A stretch of 64,000 bases of DNA from JAZKFT01 sp965246935 (lineage in GTDB: Bacteria > Bacteroidota > Bacteroidia > Chitinophagales > Chitinophagaceae), in assembly GCA_965246935.1 (NCBI GenBank), contig CBDFGC010000023.1, positions 1-64,000 on the forward strand, read 5' to 3'. Within the stretch, counting starts at the first letter, position 1, and every line of letters begins with the position of its first letter. Positions 55,399-64,000 of this stretch are shown one piece after another. The notes beneath the pieces are model-generated. The model was not told where the DNA came from and made no database searches. It saw only the letters and a list, made by a program, of their open reading frames with translations. The translations under genes were made by a program, and so were the position numbers.

Positions 55399-57456
55399 CT
55401 ACCGCATCAGCGGCATCCAAACCGTCATATCCGTCTGCCCCCGATTGGCCCATGCATAGTACGGTATCAATTTTATTTTAATAGGTTGAGTAGTTGTATT
55501 TACTTCTTTGTACAAAGTGCTTTTCCAGCTACTATTTTGCAGCAACTTTGCTTCACCTGTTAGTGCCATTACGTTACCAATATCAATTTTCATGGGCACC
55601 GGTTCCAGTTTAATATTGGAAGGAATTACCACATCAAACACACTTTGCTGCGGCAGATCCGCAGACTCCAGACAATATACAATAGGCCCACGTTTTACGG
55701 TTACCTGATTTCTTGTTTCTTCCACCAATGGATTTGATTCCAGCAGGGTGGCAGGCATATCCAATATTAATTCTATTTTATCACCGGGTTTCCATAACCT
55801 ATTGCAAACATTGTATCCATCTTTAATAACATTATCAAGTTGACCCTTACCATTTATTTTTACCTGATACTTCTTACACCACTCAGGTATCCGTAAATGA
55901 ATACCTACAGTATTTACGGGCGCCTCTTTAATGGTGATATTGATGCTCCCATCCCACGGATAACTGGTTACTTCTTCCAGTTTAATTATTGATCCATCTT
56001 TTAATTTGGTTGATAAGGTATTGCCACCGTATAAATTAAAATACAATCCATTATCTGCAATACTGTATAAATAATCACTCACCTCTGCAACCGTTCTAAT
56101 GGCATTTGGCGGGCAGCAGTTACTCTTGCTGATGTACCTTGACCGGCCACCGCTCCAGCGCATATCGTACGGATAATCTTTGGATGCCGCCAGCGGATTG
56201 GTATAAAAGAATTTATTGCCATCCATACTAATGCCACTCAGCACACTATTGTATAAAGAGAGTTCCATTACATCGGCATATTTAGCGTTACCGGTTAATT
56301 GTAACATACGCCAATTCCATAATACATTGCCAACATTGGCACAGGTTTCATTGTGCGCTGTCATGTTGGGCAATTGATAATTTTTTCCATATGCCTGCTG
56401 AATTTTTTGAATAGAATCCGGCTTGTAGGAAATGCCTTCTCCTGCCAAGCCATCATACAAAGCACCACAACCACCAGTCACATACATTTTTTCGTTTACG
56501 ACGTTATCCCACATCCGGTCAAGCGTTAAGAGCAATGTCGTATCGCCGGTCTCCGCATATACATCGGCAACGCCGGCGAATAAATAATTAGCCCGTACTG
56601 CATGCCCGTTTACTTCCGTCATTTGCCGGAACGGCAACCTGTCCGAATTATCATCCGTGCCTTCGGACATTCCCCTGATATCAATTAGTTTTTTAGCAAG
56701 GTCCAGGTATTTTTTTTCGCCGGTGGTACGGTACATTTCCGTAATGCCCATATAGTGCGAGGGGCAAATGGCATTGCGTGCCTGCGCCGGTGAAGCATTG
56801 TTATAAAAACGGATTAAAAAATCAGTTGCTTTTTTTGCAATATTTAAAAGTGTTGTTTTACCGGTAGCCCGGTAATGCACACAAGCGGCGGTCATCAGAT
56901 GGCCAAAATTGTAAGCCTCAAAACTTAATTTATCATCAAACATTTCGCTCTTTCCATTTTTCTTTTGCTCAATAATGGATTTGGTATAAATATACCCATC
57001 CGCTTTTTGTGCTTTACCAATCACGTAGATGGCGCTGTCCATCATAGCATCCAGCTTTTTATCTTTCGTAGCAGCGTACATACCGGCTACGGCTTCCAGC
57101 GTTTTATAGAAATCTCCGTCATGAAAAGAAGGCCCCCGAAACCTGCCGGTATCCAAACCAGCAGCCACTTTAAAATTCTGAAAAGCAAAACAGAAATCTT
57201 TGCTGGTGTAAGTAGCCCACAGATGCGGTACCATTGAATCCCGGCATACAGCAAAGCGTTCTGCCCAGAAACCTTTTGTCCATTTCACATCACTCATGCC
57301 AACACTGCTAAGTTTGGCATACTTACTATTGTCGGTATTTACCAAACTATTTTGTGCAGTTGCGTTCATTGCGGCAACTGCACAAACAACCGCCGTGACA
57401 ATACTTTTGAATTTTATTTTATCCAAACAACCACGGCATCTCGTTATCACACACAT
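55399..57456 (-). CDS. GH127-family (DUF1680) beta-L-arabinofuranosidase
   Basis: 685 residues. A signal-like segment near 14-35 (FKSIVTAVVCAVAAMNATAQ) suggests export; the first codons are unusual, so the start could be slightly later. The (alpha/alpha)6 barrel has the zinc-cysteine active site of GH127: Glu and Cys in AHNETCANVGNVLWNWRM and the CC pair in KSNCCPPNAIRTVAEV. It releases beta-L-arabinofuranose, a sugar at the end of a rhamnogalacturonan-II side chain. It starts 7 bases after the GH78 gene and is in the same operon as the RuBisCO-like gene. Confidence 0.9.
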   Translation of the reverse strand: MCVITRCRGCLDKIKFKSIVTAVVCAVAAMNATAQNSLVNTDNSKYAKLSSVGMSDVKWTKGFWAERFAVCRDSMVPHLWATYTSKDFCFAFQNFKVAAGLDTGRFRGPSFHDGDFYKTLEAVAGMYAATKDKKLDAMMDSAIYVIGKAQKADGYIYTKSIIEQKKNGKSEMFDDKLSFEAYNFGHLMTAACVHYRATGKTTLLNIAKKATDFLIRFYNNASPAQARNAICPSHYMGITEMYRTTGEKKYLDLAKKLIDIRGMSEGTDDNSDRLPFRQMTEVNGHAVRANYLFAGVADVYAETGDTTLLLTLDRMWDNVVNEKMYVTGGCGALYDGLAGEGISYKPDSIQKIQQAYGKNYQLPNMTAHNETCANVGNVLWNWRMLQLTGNAKYADVMELSLYNSVLSGISMDGNKFFYTNPLAASKDYPYDMRWSGGRSRYISKSNCCPPNAIRTVAEVSDYLYSIADNGLYFNLYGGNTLSTKLKDGSIIKLEEVTSYPWDGSINITIKEAPVNTVGIHLRIPEWCKKYQVKINGKGQLDNVIKDGYNVCNRLWKPGDKIELILDMPATLLESNPLVEETRNQVTVKRGPIVYCLESADLPQQSVFDVVIPSNIKLEPVPMKIDIGNVMALTGEAKLLQNSSWKSTLYKEVNTTTQPIKIKLIPYYAWANRGQTDMTVWMPLMR

Positions 57457-57463
57457 TCGTTAC

Positions 57464-59641
57464 TTATTTTAATGACCGGTAATTTATTCTATACTTTTTA
57501 TTTGGCTGTATGGATAGTTCATACAGATTACCTCCTCTATTTTCAATATTTGCCTGTTCACATTCAGGCTTTATGTCACTTTTAAACCGTAGTATTCCGA
57601 CACCCGTTGCAGTAGCAATGTTCATTTCATTTGTACTGCATTTCACAACAATAATTCCACCGGGTGTAGGAACCCTTCCTTCCATCCACTGCAAACCTCC
57701 CAGGTTCGGCTCTATTGTATACGTAGCATAACCGGGGGACGTTGGTTTTACACCAATGTAATATTTACCTAATAAATAAATGGGACTTGCCCCCCAGGCA
57801 TGGCACAGGCTTTTACCAAACTCCCGTCCATACATTGCCAAATGCTCTGCACCTTTTTTGGTTGGATTATATTCTTCCCAAAAGCTGGTTGCACCCAGTT
57901 TTAACATGCCGCCCCAATAGTCTTTCATTTCATTTAATACATAGCTCTGCTCGCCCATCGCACATAAAGCTTCCAACTCGTAAAACCGCATATACGGCGT
58001 TGTAATTTTTTGTATGTTGTTATTTAATAAAACAGATTTCTTAACCGCTTCTTTTTGCTGCTGCGTAAAGTAATCAAAGAAGATTGCAAACATATTGGAG
58101 TAGCGTGTTACGTTGTCGGTTTGTTTCCCGTCTACCCGGCTATGCACCAGGGCCTGTTTGCTCTCGTTCCAGTAAATGGAAAATAGTTTTGTTTTCAGGT
58201 CGGTAGCATATTGTTTATATTTTACAGCATCCGCTTTTTCATTCGCAATATCCGCACATAGGCCCATCGTTTCAAGGCTACGACATAAAAGTAATTGTTC
58301 AAAACTTACTTCTCCTTTTTTACTGAGTTTATCTGCCCAGTCAATAAAGACCCAGTCACCTGGCAAGCCTTCCATTAAGCCATCCTTATTTCTTCTGCCC
58401 AGGCAATACTCCATGAGGCTTTGCATCCGTGGATAAAACTGGGTGATAAACGTTTTGTCGCCGGTATAGAGATAGTAATCATAAATCCCCAGGAACCAGT
58501 AAAAGGTGTAATCCATAATGGTATTGATATGGCCTGTTACGGGATCTTTACCTCTTAATGCAAGCAAGGTTCTGGATACGGTTTGCTTGTCGAAATACAA
58601 ATAGTAGTTCATCAGGTAGCTTTGGTAAGCATCGCCGCTCCATACCCACCTATCCCGTTTAATGCCATCAATAAAAAACTCTCTTGTATTTAACCGGAAA
58701 GTGTATTTGGCTACCTCGTAAATTTTATTAATTTCTTCATCGGAACAGGTAAAAGAACCCGGCTCTTTTACATCTGCATATTCGTATAGCATAGACACTG
58801 AATCCACGGATACTGTTCCATCCATAATCATATTTACGTAACGGAAAGCTTTTGACAGCGGCATAACAGAATCTTTCTTGGCAACTTGCTGAAAGGAAAG
58901 CCTGTCAAGCGTTACCGCTCCTGCTGAGCTTAGCGCTTCCTCTTTGCTTTCGCCATAATATAAGGTAATATTTCCCTTCCCTTTAATGCCGTACAATTTG
59001 ATAAAGCCAAAAGTTTCTTTCCCAAAATCAATAAGCCTTGCATTTTCATTTTTTGTAAAGCTGACAGCGCTTTGCTTTGTAACCGGTAGTTTAAAAAGGG
59101 ATGGCGGTTTGCTTACATCATTAAAATTCCAGCTTCCGGCATTCAGCCATTTGGTAGCTGATATATCGGAAGTTTTGCCTGTTTCATCAATCCATTCTTT
59201 GTCTTCAAAAGTTACCAGCCAGCTACTATCAGAAAAGATCGTTTTACCTGATATATAAATGGCAGGTGGGCTTGCCTGGTTAAATACTTTTACATTAATG
59301 CGATGCTTACCTGCGGGTATCCTGATGCTTTTAGGTGTTCCTTCAAATAGTTGCCCGTCCAGTTTTATATTGTATTTGCCTTCGGCATAAATTGTTACTT
59401 CTTCGGGCTGCGTCAGGTTGTAATCCTGATGAAAATCTATTAGCGGATAATGGCTGCTGACTTTCCAGAATACGGGGAAGAAACTACCACGGTCGGTACG
59501 GCGGTTTTGCATCTGGTTGCTGAGCCAGATTTCGAAATCGCCGGGGTACCAAATCCAGGTAGCAGTGGTTTGGGCAAAAGCTTGCTGTGATAAAAATACC
59601 AGGAGCAACAGGATTGTCCATTTCTGTAAACGCTTAATCAT
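57464..59641 (-). CDS. GH78-family alpha-L-rhamnosidase-like enzyme
   Basis: About 725 residues from the ATG at 59641, with a signal peptide (MIKRLQKWTILLLLVFLSQQ). Another ATG lies at 59668. The frame continues to 59833, but that part is encoded by an interspersed repeat and also appears upstream of the GH2 gene, so it is not the true start. Beta-sandwich domains come first. The (alpha/alpha)6 barrel follows, with acidic residues in FIDGIKRDRWVWSGDAYQSY and the likely base Glu in ATSFWEEYNPTKKG, then a C-terminal beta domain. It should cut alpha-L-rhamnosides. The first Asp/Arg positions differ slightly from classical GH78 members. Confidence 0.87.
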   Translation of the reverse strand: MIKRLQKWTILLLLVFLSQQAFAQTTATWIWYPGDFEIWLSNQMQNRRTDRGSFFPVFWKVSSHYPLIDFHQDYNLTQPEEVTIYAEGKYNIKLDGQLFEGTPKSIRIPAGKHRINVKVFNQASPPAIYISGKTIFSDSSWLVTFEDKEWIDETGKTSDISATKWLNAGSWNFNDVSKPPSLFKLPVTKQSAVSFTKNENARLIDFGKETFGFIKLYGIKGKGNITLYYGESKEEALSSAGAVTLDRLSFQQVAKKDSVMPLSKAFRYVNMIMDGTVSVDSVSMLYEYADVKEPGSFTCSDEEINKIYEVAKYTFRLNTREFFIDGIKRDRWVWSGDAYQSYLMNYYLYFDKQTVSRTLLALRGKDPVTGHINTIMDYTFYWFLGIYDYYLYTGDKTFITQFYPRMQSLMEYCLGRRNKDGLMEGLPGDWVFIDWADKLSKKGEVSFEQLLLCRSLETMGLCADIANEKADAVKYKQYATDLKTKLFSIYWNESKQALVHSRVDGKQTDNVTRYSNMFAIFFDYFTQQQKEAVKKSVLLNNNIQKITTPYMRFYELEALCAMGEQSYVLNEMKDYWGGMLKLGATSFWEEYNPTKKGAEHLAMYGREFGKSLCHAWGASPIYLLGKYYIGVKPTSPGYATYTIEPNLGGLQWMEGRVPTPGGIIVVKCSTNEMNIATATGVGILRFKSDIKPECEQANIENRGGNLYELSIQPNKKYRINYRSLK

Positions 59642-59685
59642 GTTGTTTTTAAAATAATTTTTCAGCATCGTGTTATTTTTTGTAT

Positions 59686-59760
59686 GTGACTTTCTTTTTC
59701 TTGAAAAAAAGAAAATCACCAAAGAAAATTCATCCGCCACGGCGGACCGGGCGGCTGGCC
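59686..59760. repeat. interspersed repeat upstream of the GH78 gene
   Basis: A near copy of 50116-50196 (GTGACTTTCTTTTTCTTG, AAAGAAAATTCATCCGCC, CGGCGGACCGGG). The gap 59761-59990 contains no gene. The GH78 promoter must lie within or behind this repeat if the gene is not read through from the symporter. Confidence 0.7.
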
Positions 59761-59990
59761 AGGCTCGGCTGTGTGAGTATTGAGTAATGAGGATTGGGTG
59801 CTGATCTTCATTTATGCGTCCATTGTTTACCATTTCATACTTACCCTATTCATTAATATTGATTAATACATTATTGATTTCGGGCTGTGTACTTTTTAAT
59901 TTTTTATCTATCTTTTGCTTCAATCATTCTGTATTTAATCCTGTCCATCTTTTCATCCCACAAATCCGTGATTCAGACATTTTTACTTAG

Positions 59991-61580
59991 TTAATGTCCA
60001 TTAAAGATAATATACAGGACAAGGATTACTAAGCCAAGCAATGCAAAGAGAATTTTTACCTGTTTATCTGTTTTTGGCAATGCACCCTCCTGGATAGATG
60101 CCTTGGTTTTTTTCTTATCTATCAGAGAGATAAAAATTGCTGCTATAAAAAGGAAAGCAAACAGGTAAAACGAAATCAAAAAATAATGAGGCCACCAGTC
60201 GTTTTCCCCTGTTATACTGTTGGGTGGCAGGATCCACAAATTGAGTATCCCCACAGATAAGCTGATAGCTGAGCCGAGCGATAAGATTAAATTAACTGCA
60301 AGTTTGGTGGTTCCTTTCCAAAAAACGGTTAATAGAAAAGTTACTGCCAATGGTGGGGCGAGATACCCCAAGATAGATTGGAAAATATCGAACAGTGTTT
60401 TGCCTTTTACGTTGTCCAAAGCAATGGCCATTAATACAGCCAAAACACATCCTGCTACAATCACCATCCTACCTACGTTAATTTGCTGCTTAACTGTTGC
60501 ATCCTTCCTGAAACTTTTTACATAAATATCTTTTGTGAATACCGTACTTAAAGCATTTAATGATGAACCAATGGTTGCCACGAGCACTGCAATCAATACA
60601 CATATAATCAAGCCATTTAAACCTGTTGGGAAAAGATTAGTAACCATAGTCATGTATGCTAATTTATCATCACCTATATTTGGATAAAGGGCATAGCAAA
60701 TAATGCCCGGCAAAATAAACATAGGTAATGCCAGCACTTTTAACCAGCCTATGAAATTGACACCCAACTGCCCTTGCTTTAAGTTACGGGCTCCCAGCAC
60801 ACTTTGAACCATGCTTTGATCAGTGCAAAAAAATGCAACAGCCGAAACCGGATAACCTAACAGTATAGCAGGCCAGGGATAGTGTTTATCATTTGCAGGC
60901 CGGATTAAATTCCAGAAACCGGATGGCACTTTGGCAATGAGTGCATGAATACCTCCCACTTTATGTAATCCTAAATAAGATAGCGTAAGTGAAACAAAAA
61001 TCAACAGGATCATCTGAAAGACATTCACTTTGGCAATGGCTTTTAAACCGCCTGCAAATGTAAAAATACCTGCAAAAGCTACTAATACAATCACCGATTG
61101 CCACATGGGTATGCCCAAAATCTGACGTACCAGTAAGCCACCGGAAAACAAGCCGAGTGACAGCCACGAAATTAAAATTTTAATTAACGCGTACCAGGCC
61201 AGGATACTTTGTGTACTGTCGCCATAACGCTTCCCCATGTACTCCGGCATGGTGGCAACTTTGGATGCGATGTAACGGGGTGCAAACACCATTGCCAGTA
61301 ACAATAAAAAAAGAAATGCATACCACTCAAAATTGCCTGCCACAATACCGGTCGTGTAACCAACACTGGCGAATGCCAGCAATGACGAAGGGCCTACATT
61401 GGTACCCCACATATTAAATCCAATGTTATACCAGTTCAGTGAATTGCCTGCCAAAAAAAGTGTTTCTTCTTTTTTCTTTTTCCCAAAACTTGCACGGTAT
61501 CCAATGATCATGAGTAGCAGCAGATACACGGCAACAATAATAAAATCAACCGGCTGTAGCTTGCTATAAATATCATTCAT
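59991..61580 (-). CDS. SSS-family sodium/sugar symporter
   Basis: 529 residues with about 13-14 membrane helices, the size of SGLT-like transporters. Family marks are LFLAGNSLNWYNIGFNMWGT, VGPSSLLAFASVGYTTGIVA and GGLKAIAKVNVFQMILL, plus the C-terminal VATIGSSLNALSTVFTKDIY Na+-site region. It brings a sugar across the inner membrane. The start overlaps the oxidoreductase stop by 4 bases (ATGA). Together they suggest import and first oxidation of one sugar; apiose or rhamnose are the candidates given the cluster. Confidence 0.92.
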   Translation of the reverse strand: MNDIYSKLQPVDFIIVAVYLLLLMIIGYRASFGKKKKEETLFLAGNSLNWYNIGFNMWGTNVGPSSLLAFASVGYTTGIVAGNFEWYAFLFLLLLAMVFAPRYIASKVATMPEYMGKRYGDSTQSILAWYALIKILISWLSLGLFSGGLLVRQILGIPMWQSVIVLVAFAGIFTFAGGLKAIAKVNVFQMILLIFVSLTLSYLGLHKVGGIHALIAKVPSGFWNLIRPANDKHYPWPAILLGYPVSAVAFFCTDQSMVQSVLGARNLKQGQLGVNFIGWLKVLALPMFILPGIICYALYPNIGDDKLAYMTMVTNLFPTGLNGLIICVLIAVLVATIGSSLNALSTVFTKDIYVKSFRKDATVKQQINVGRMVIVAGCVLAVLMAIALDNVKGKTLFDIFQSILGYLAPPLAVTFLLTVFWKGTTKLAVNLILSLGSAISLSVGILNLWILPPNSITGENDWWPHYFLISFYLFAFLFIAAIFISLIDKKKTKASIQEGALPKTDKQVKILFALLGLVILVLYIIFNGH

Positions 61581-62674
61581 ACGGTAGCCTGATTTATTGT
61601 TATAGCATCAGCCAATCCATGTTCATCCAGTATATCTTTTACCTTAACGGGCATACCGGTTTGTAAACTTTTATCCATTGCCTGCAGCAAAGCAATGGTG
61701 CCAATGCCTTCCTGCAAATCAGGGTAAGCTGTAAAATTTTGCTCTATCGAATCCACAAAATATTCCAGGTAATTCTGGTATTCTCCTGCGTGGTGGCTCT
61801 GCCCTTCGAAGCGGAAATAATATTTCAATGTAGCATCGCCCCAGGTTATGATTTTCTCCTCACCGGTATTCGTTGTTAGGGCATAACGCAATTCATGGTA
61901 ATCCGCCTGGCTGGCTCCAACTGTTCCTCTTAATATACAGGTCATTCCGCTATCCCTACTGGTTGGCTGCACAGGCCCGGTATAACTGCCACTTACGCTG
62001 GCGATTCTGCCATCCGTAGCTTTAAAAATAAAGTGCATCGTGTCTACATTTTTTAAACCGGCCTTTTTTCCATTGGCGCTAATCATTCCATATCCCATTA
62101 CTTCTTCAATATTGGGCAAATAATACCTGATAAAATCAACGGGGTGGCTTAATCCGCCATATAACCATTTAAATGATTTTTCCAAAGCCCATTTTTTTTC
62201 CAGGAACCAGCGATGGTCAGCATTATAATGTGATTCAACAGTTATTAACTCTCCAATTACACCTTCTAAAAAATCAGTTCGCTGTCTTTTATACGGTTCA
62301 AAGAAACGGGAGCTTTGGCCAATAAATACTTTTTTACCGGTTTGCTTTTGCAGCTCCGTTAATTCCTTTGCTTTACTGAGATCGTCAATGAAAGGTTTAG
62401 TGCATACTACATGTTTATTGTGCAGCAATGCCTGCTTTACGTGTTCAGCGTGCAAGTGATCGGGTGTATAAATAGCAATAATATCGATGGATGCATCATC
62501 CAGCATATCCTGGTAATCCGTTGTGTAATCATACATTTTAAACTCATCTGCTCTTTTCCGGCACAGTTCCGGGTCCCTGTCACAAATCATTTTAAGCAGT
62601 AGCTTATTGCTTTGCAAAGCAGCCGAAATGGTACTTCTCCCTTCTCCTAAACCTACTATTCCAAGTGTAAGCAT
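61577..62674 (-). CDS. Gfo/Idh/MocA-family oxidoreductase (sugar dehydrogenase candidate)
   Basis: 365 residues, no signal peptide, so cytoplasmic. The N-terminal Rossmann domain starts LTLGIVGLGEGRSTISAAL. DIIAIYTPDHLHAEH and KHVVCTKPFIDD follow, with the family lysine in TKP. The C-terminal alpha/beta domain has KWLYGGLSHPVDFIRYYLP with the His of the active site. D-apiose dehydrogenase belongs to this family, and the gene is translationally coupled to a sugar symporter within a cluster with apionate-type enzymes, so this is a candidate for that step. A glycoside-processing or inositol-like role is also possible. Confidence 0.83.
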   Translation of the reverse strand: MLTLGIVGLGEGRSTISAALQSNKLLLKMICDRDPELCRKRADEFKMYDYTTDYQDMLDDASIDIIAIYTPDHLHAEHVKQALLHNKHVVCTKPFIDDLSKAKELTELQKQTGKKVFIGQSSRFFEPYKRQRTDFLEGVIGELITVESHYNADHRWFLEKKWALEKSFKWLYGGLSHPVDFIRYYLPNIEEVMGYGMISANGKKAGLKNVDTMHFIFKATDGRIASVSGSYTGPVQPTSRDSGMTCILRGTVGASQADYHELRYALTTNTGEEKIITWGDATLKYYFRFEGQSHHAGEYQNYLEYFVDSIEQNFTAYPDLQEGIGTIALLQAMDKSLQTGMPVKVKDILDEHGLADAITINQATV

Positions 62675-62822
62675 TTATATAATTGATAACGGATAATTAA
62701 TAATGAATTGAATGTCTTGTTCAGTATTTCTTAATTAAAAATTATGTTTTTACGCTATTTATTTTAATCGCTCGTTTTAGTGCTTGTCTGTTGTTTATTA
62801 CTTGTTGCTTCTAAAATAAGGA

Positions 62823-62873
62823 CGGCATCGCCCGGGCATTTTTTAAATATGATGTTCAAAAACAGCGATGCCG
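62823..62873 (-). other. stem-loop behind the beta-helix gene
   Basis: CGGCATCGC (62823-62831) pairs with GCGATGCCG (62865-62873), 55 bases past the stop of the beta-helix gene on the minus strand and followed by a T-rich stretch. It could act as a partial terminator between that gene and the oxidoreductase/symporter pair. Confidence 0.45.
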
Positions 62874-62927
62874 ACCTGCGTCATGTTTTTTGCCTTTGAT
62901 CTTTCCGACTTACGGACTTACAGACTT

Positions 62928-64000
62928 TCAGACTTGCTTCAAAAACACCCATACCTCGCCCTTTTTTGTTCCTTCAATTCCTTCCTGATACTTTTTCATT
63001 AGTTTATTCCAGTCATCTACCCGTGAATTATTTTCCGATGTTTTGGGATTGAGCTTGTCGAGGCTTTCTCCTTTTGGTATACTTATGATCAGTATCAATT
63101 GCCTTCTGTTTCTAAACACCAGCAGTTGCTGAAACTGTGCATTACAAAAGCCTTTGGCTACCTCGGGCCATTTTTGAAACTGGGTAGCATGATAATTTAA
63201 ATACTCCTGCTGTAATTTTTTATCTGCCACCAAATTAGCCGTTAGTATAATATGATCCCATTCTCTGGCGATGTGCTGATCATCGCAGTGTTTGCGGTTG
63301 AAATTGTAAAACAGGTCGTAATATACCTTTACCTGTACCTGCGGAAAATTGTTTTGTAATCTTCCCTGCATCGCTCCGAGATCCCTCACTTTATCGAAAA
63401 TTACGTAATGGTTTTGCCACTGGTAAATAGCAGCCGTATCCATGTTATTTTGTTGCAGAATATTCTTAAGTTTATGAATATCCAATGTTGCATTTTCATT
63501 TACCACCAGTTCAATTACTTCACTATGTTCTTCATTTACCGGTAGCCGATTTAGATTGGGTGATTTCTCTTTCTGCAAAAACTGATAAGCAGGTTGAAGG
63601 CCGGCAGCTCCCTTTATTTTTTCAGCCACTTGCGGACCATTATTACTCCAAACGTTGCCGGGGCCATTAGCATTTTGCAAATATTTCTGTGATGGCGTCC
63701 AGTTATCTTTTATAGTGAAATAAGAAGAGCCTTCATCTGTATACAAATAAAACCAGTGGCTTGGCAAATGTGCATAGGATGCTTTATAAATACTGTCAAT
63801 ATTATTTTCTGTAATAAAAGAATTTGGCTGTGCACTTAATGTATAAATACCGGCACAATCGTAATTATGTTTTCCGTAGTGATGAATTTTATTGCCGGTG
63901 ATGTTATTATTCTTCATGGCGTTTACAGCCGGGCTCCACCCCCAGCCCATACTAATGCCGGTGTATGAAACATCTTCTACTTCATTATGATCAATGGTTG
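62928..64000 (-). CDS. right-handed beta-helix glycoside-processing protein fused to rhamnose-mutarotase-like domains (5' end outside window)
   Basis: The frame is open to the window edge, so only the last 357 codons are seen. The first visible part (YTGISMGWGWSP, NNNITGNKIHHYGKH, GIYTLSAQPNSFITENNI) is the end of a parallel beta-helix like those of GH141-type or pectate-lyase-fold enzymes. Then come two alpha/beta-barrel segments. The first (about 190-245 of the visible chain) is degenerate. The second has EYLNYHATQFQKWPEVAKGF and VDDWNKLMKKYQEG, the pattern of L-rhamnose mutarotase (DUF718) including its His. It is the most upstream visible gene of the cluster, and it links the polysaccharide work to rhamnose handling. 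Confidence 0.82.
   Translation of the reverse strand, partial: TIDHNEVEDVSYTGISMGWGWSPAVNAMKNNNITGNKIHHYGKHNYDCAGIYTLSAQPNSFITENNIDSIYKASYAHLPSHWFYLYTDEGSSYFTIKDNWTPSQKYLQNANGPGNVWSNNGPQVAEKIKGAAGLQPAYQFLQKEKSPNLNRLPVNEEHSEVIELVVNENATLDIHKLKNILQQNNMDTAAIYQWQNHYVIFDKVRDLGAMQGRLQNNFPQVQVKVYYDLFYNFNRKHCDDQHIAREWDHIILTANLVADKKLQQEYLNYHATQFQKWPEVAKGFCNAQFQQLLVFRNRRQLILIISIPKGESLDKLNPKTSENNSRVDDWNKLMKKYQEGIEGTKKGEVWVFLKQV

Noticed and set aside
59642..59833. Longer N-terminus of the GH78 enzyme
   Set aside because: The extra codons are encoded by an interspersed repeat that also occurs at 50116-50196. A signal peptide begins at 59641.

Overview
The window looks like a chromosomal segment of a Bacteroidota bacterium, most likely a member of the Chitinophagaceae. 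The reasons are the LytS/LytTR regulators, large numbers of signal-peptide or lipobox proteins, paired DUF3857/transglutaminase-like proteins, weak Shine-Dalgarno sequences, and many palindromic interspersed repeats. Genus-level placement is inference. No rRNA, convincing tRNA, CRISPR array or replication origin was seen.

Left part (1-14.5 kb): a LytTR response regulator and LytS-type kinase; an 0.7-kb imperfect inverted repeat; a run of small exported or membrane proteins, one split by a single-base frameshift; a 1846-residue secreted beta-helix/multidomain protein; and a stand-alone LytTR DNA-binding protein. Two arrays of 21-bp tandem repeats lie on either side of the giant gene.

Mobile and decayed region (14.5-19.5 kb): a REP-like palindrome, the larger 21-bp array, an IS3-family element (orfA/orfB with an A6G slippery site) sitting inside a palindromic MITE-like sequence, a pseudogene, and two small AT-rich membrane-protein genes.

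Polymorphic toxin island (19.5-29 kb, minus strand): VgrG, a TPR-like protein, an Rhs protein with a Tse2-like tip, its putative immunity gene, then a displaced second Rhs tip with no obvious start plus its own putative immunity gene. No T6SS core genes are present in the window.

Central part (29-41.7 kb): an XRE/S24 regulator, a HAD phosphatase, a methyltransferase remnant, ribulokinase AraB, small AT-rich genes, an IS110-family element with a candidate bridge RNA, a toxin-antitoxin locus whose toxin is frameshifted, and two DUF3857/transglutaminase-like exported proteins.

Right part (41.8-64 kb, all minus strand): twelve co-oriented genes for plant glycan breakdown. They are a beta-helix protein fused to rhamnose-mutarotase-like domains, a Gfo/Idh/MocA oxidoreductase, an SSS symporter, GH78, GH127, a RuBisCO-like protein, a DUF1537 kinase, an Asp/Glu-racemase-family protein, a BASS-family transporter, GH2, a GH43/GH130-like beta-propeller and GH106. 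The enzyme set fits the side chains of rhamnogalacturonan-II (rhamnose, arabinofuranose, galactose-type sugars, apiose). The RuBisCO-like protein/DUF1537 kinase pair matches the logic of D-apionate catabolism. The window ends inside the beta-helix gene and contains no SusC/SusD pair.
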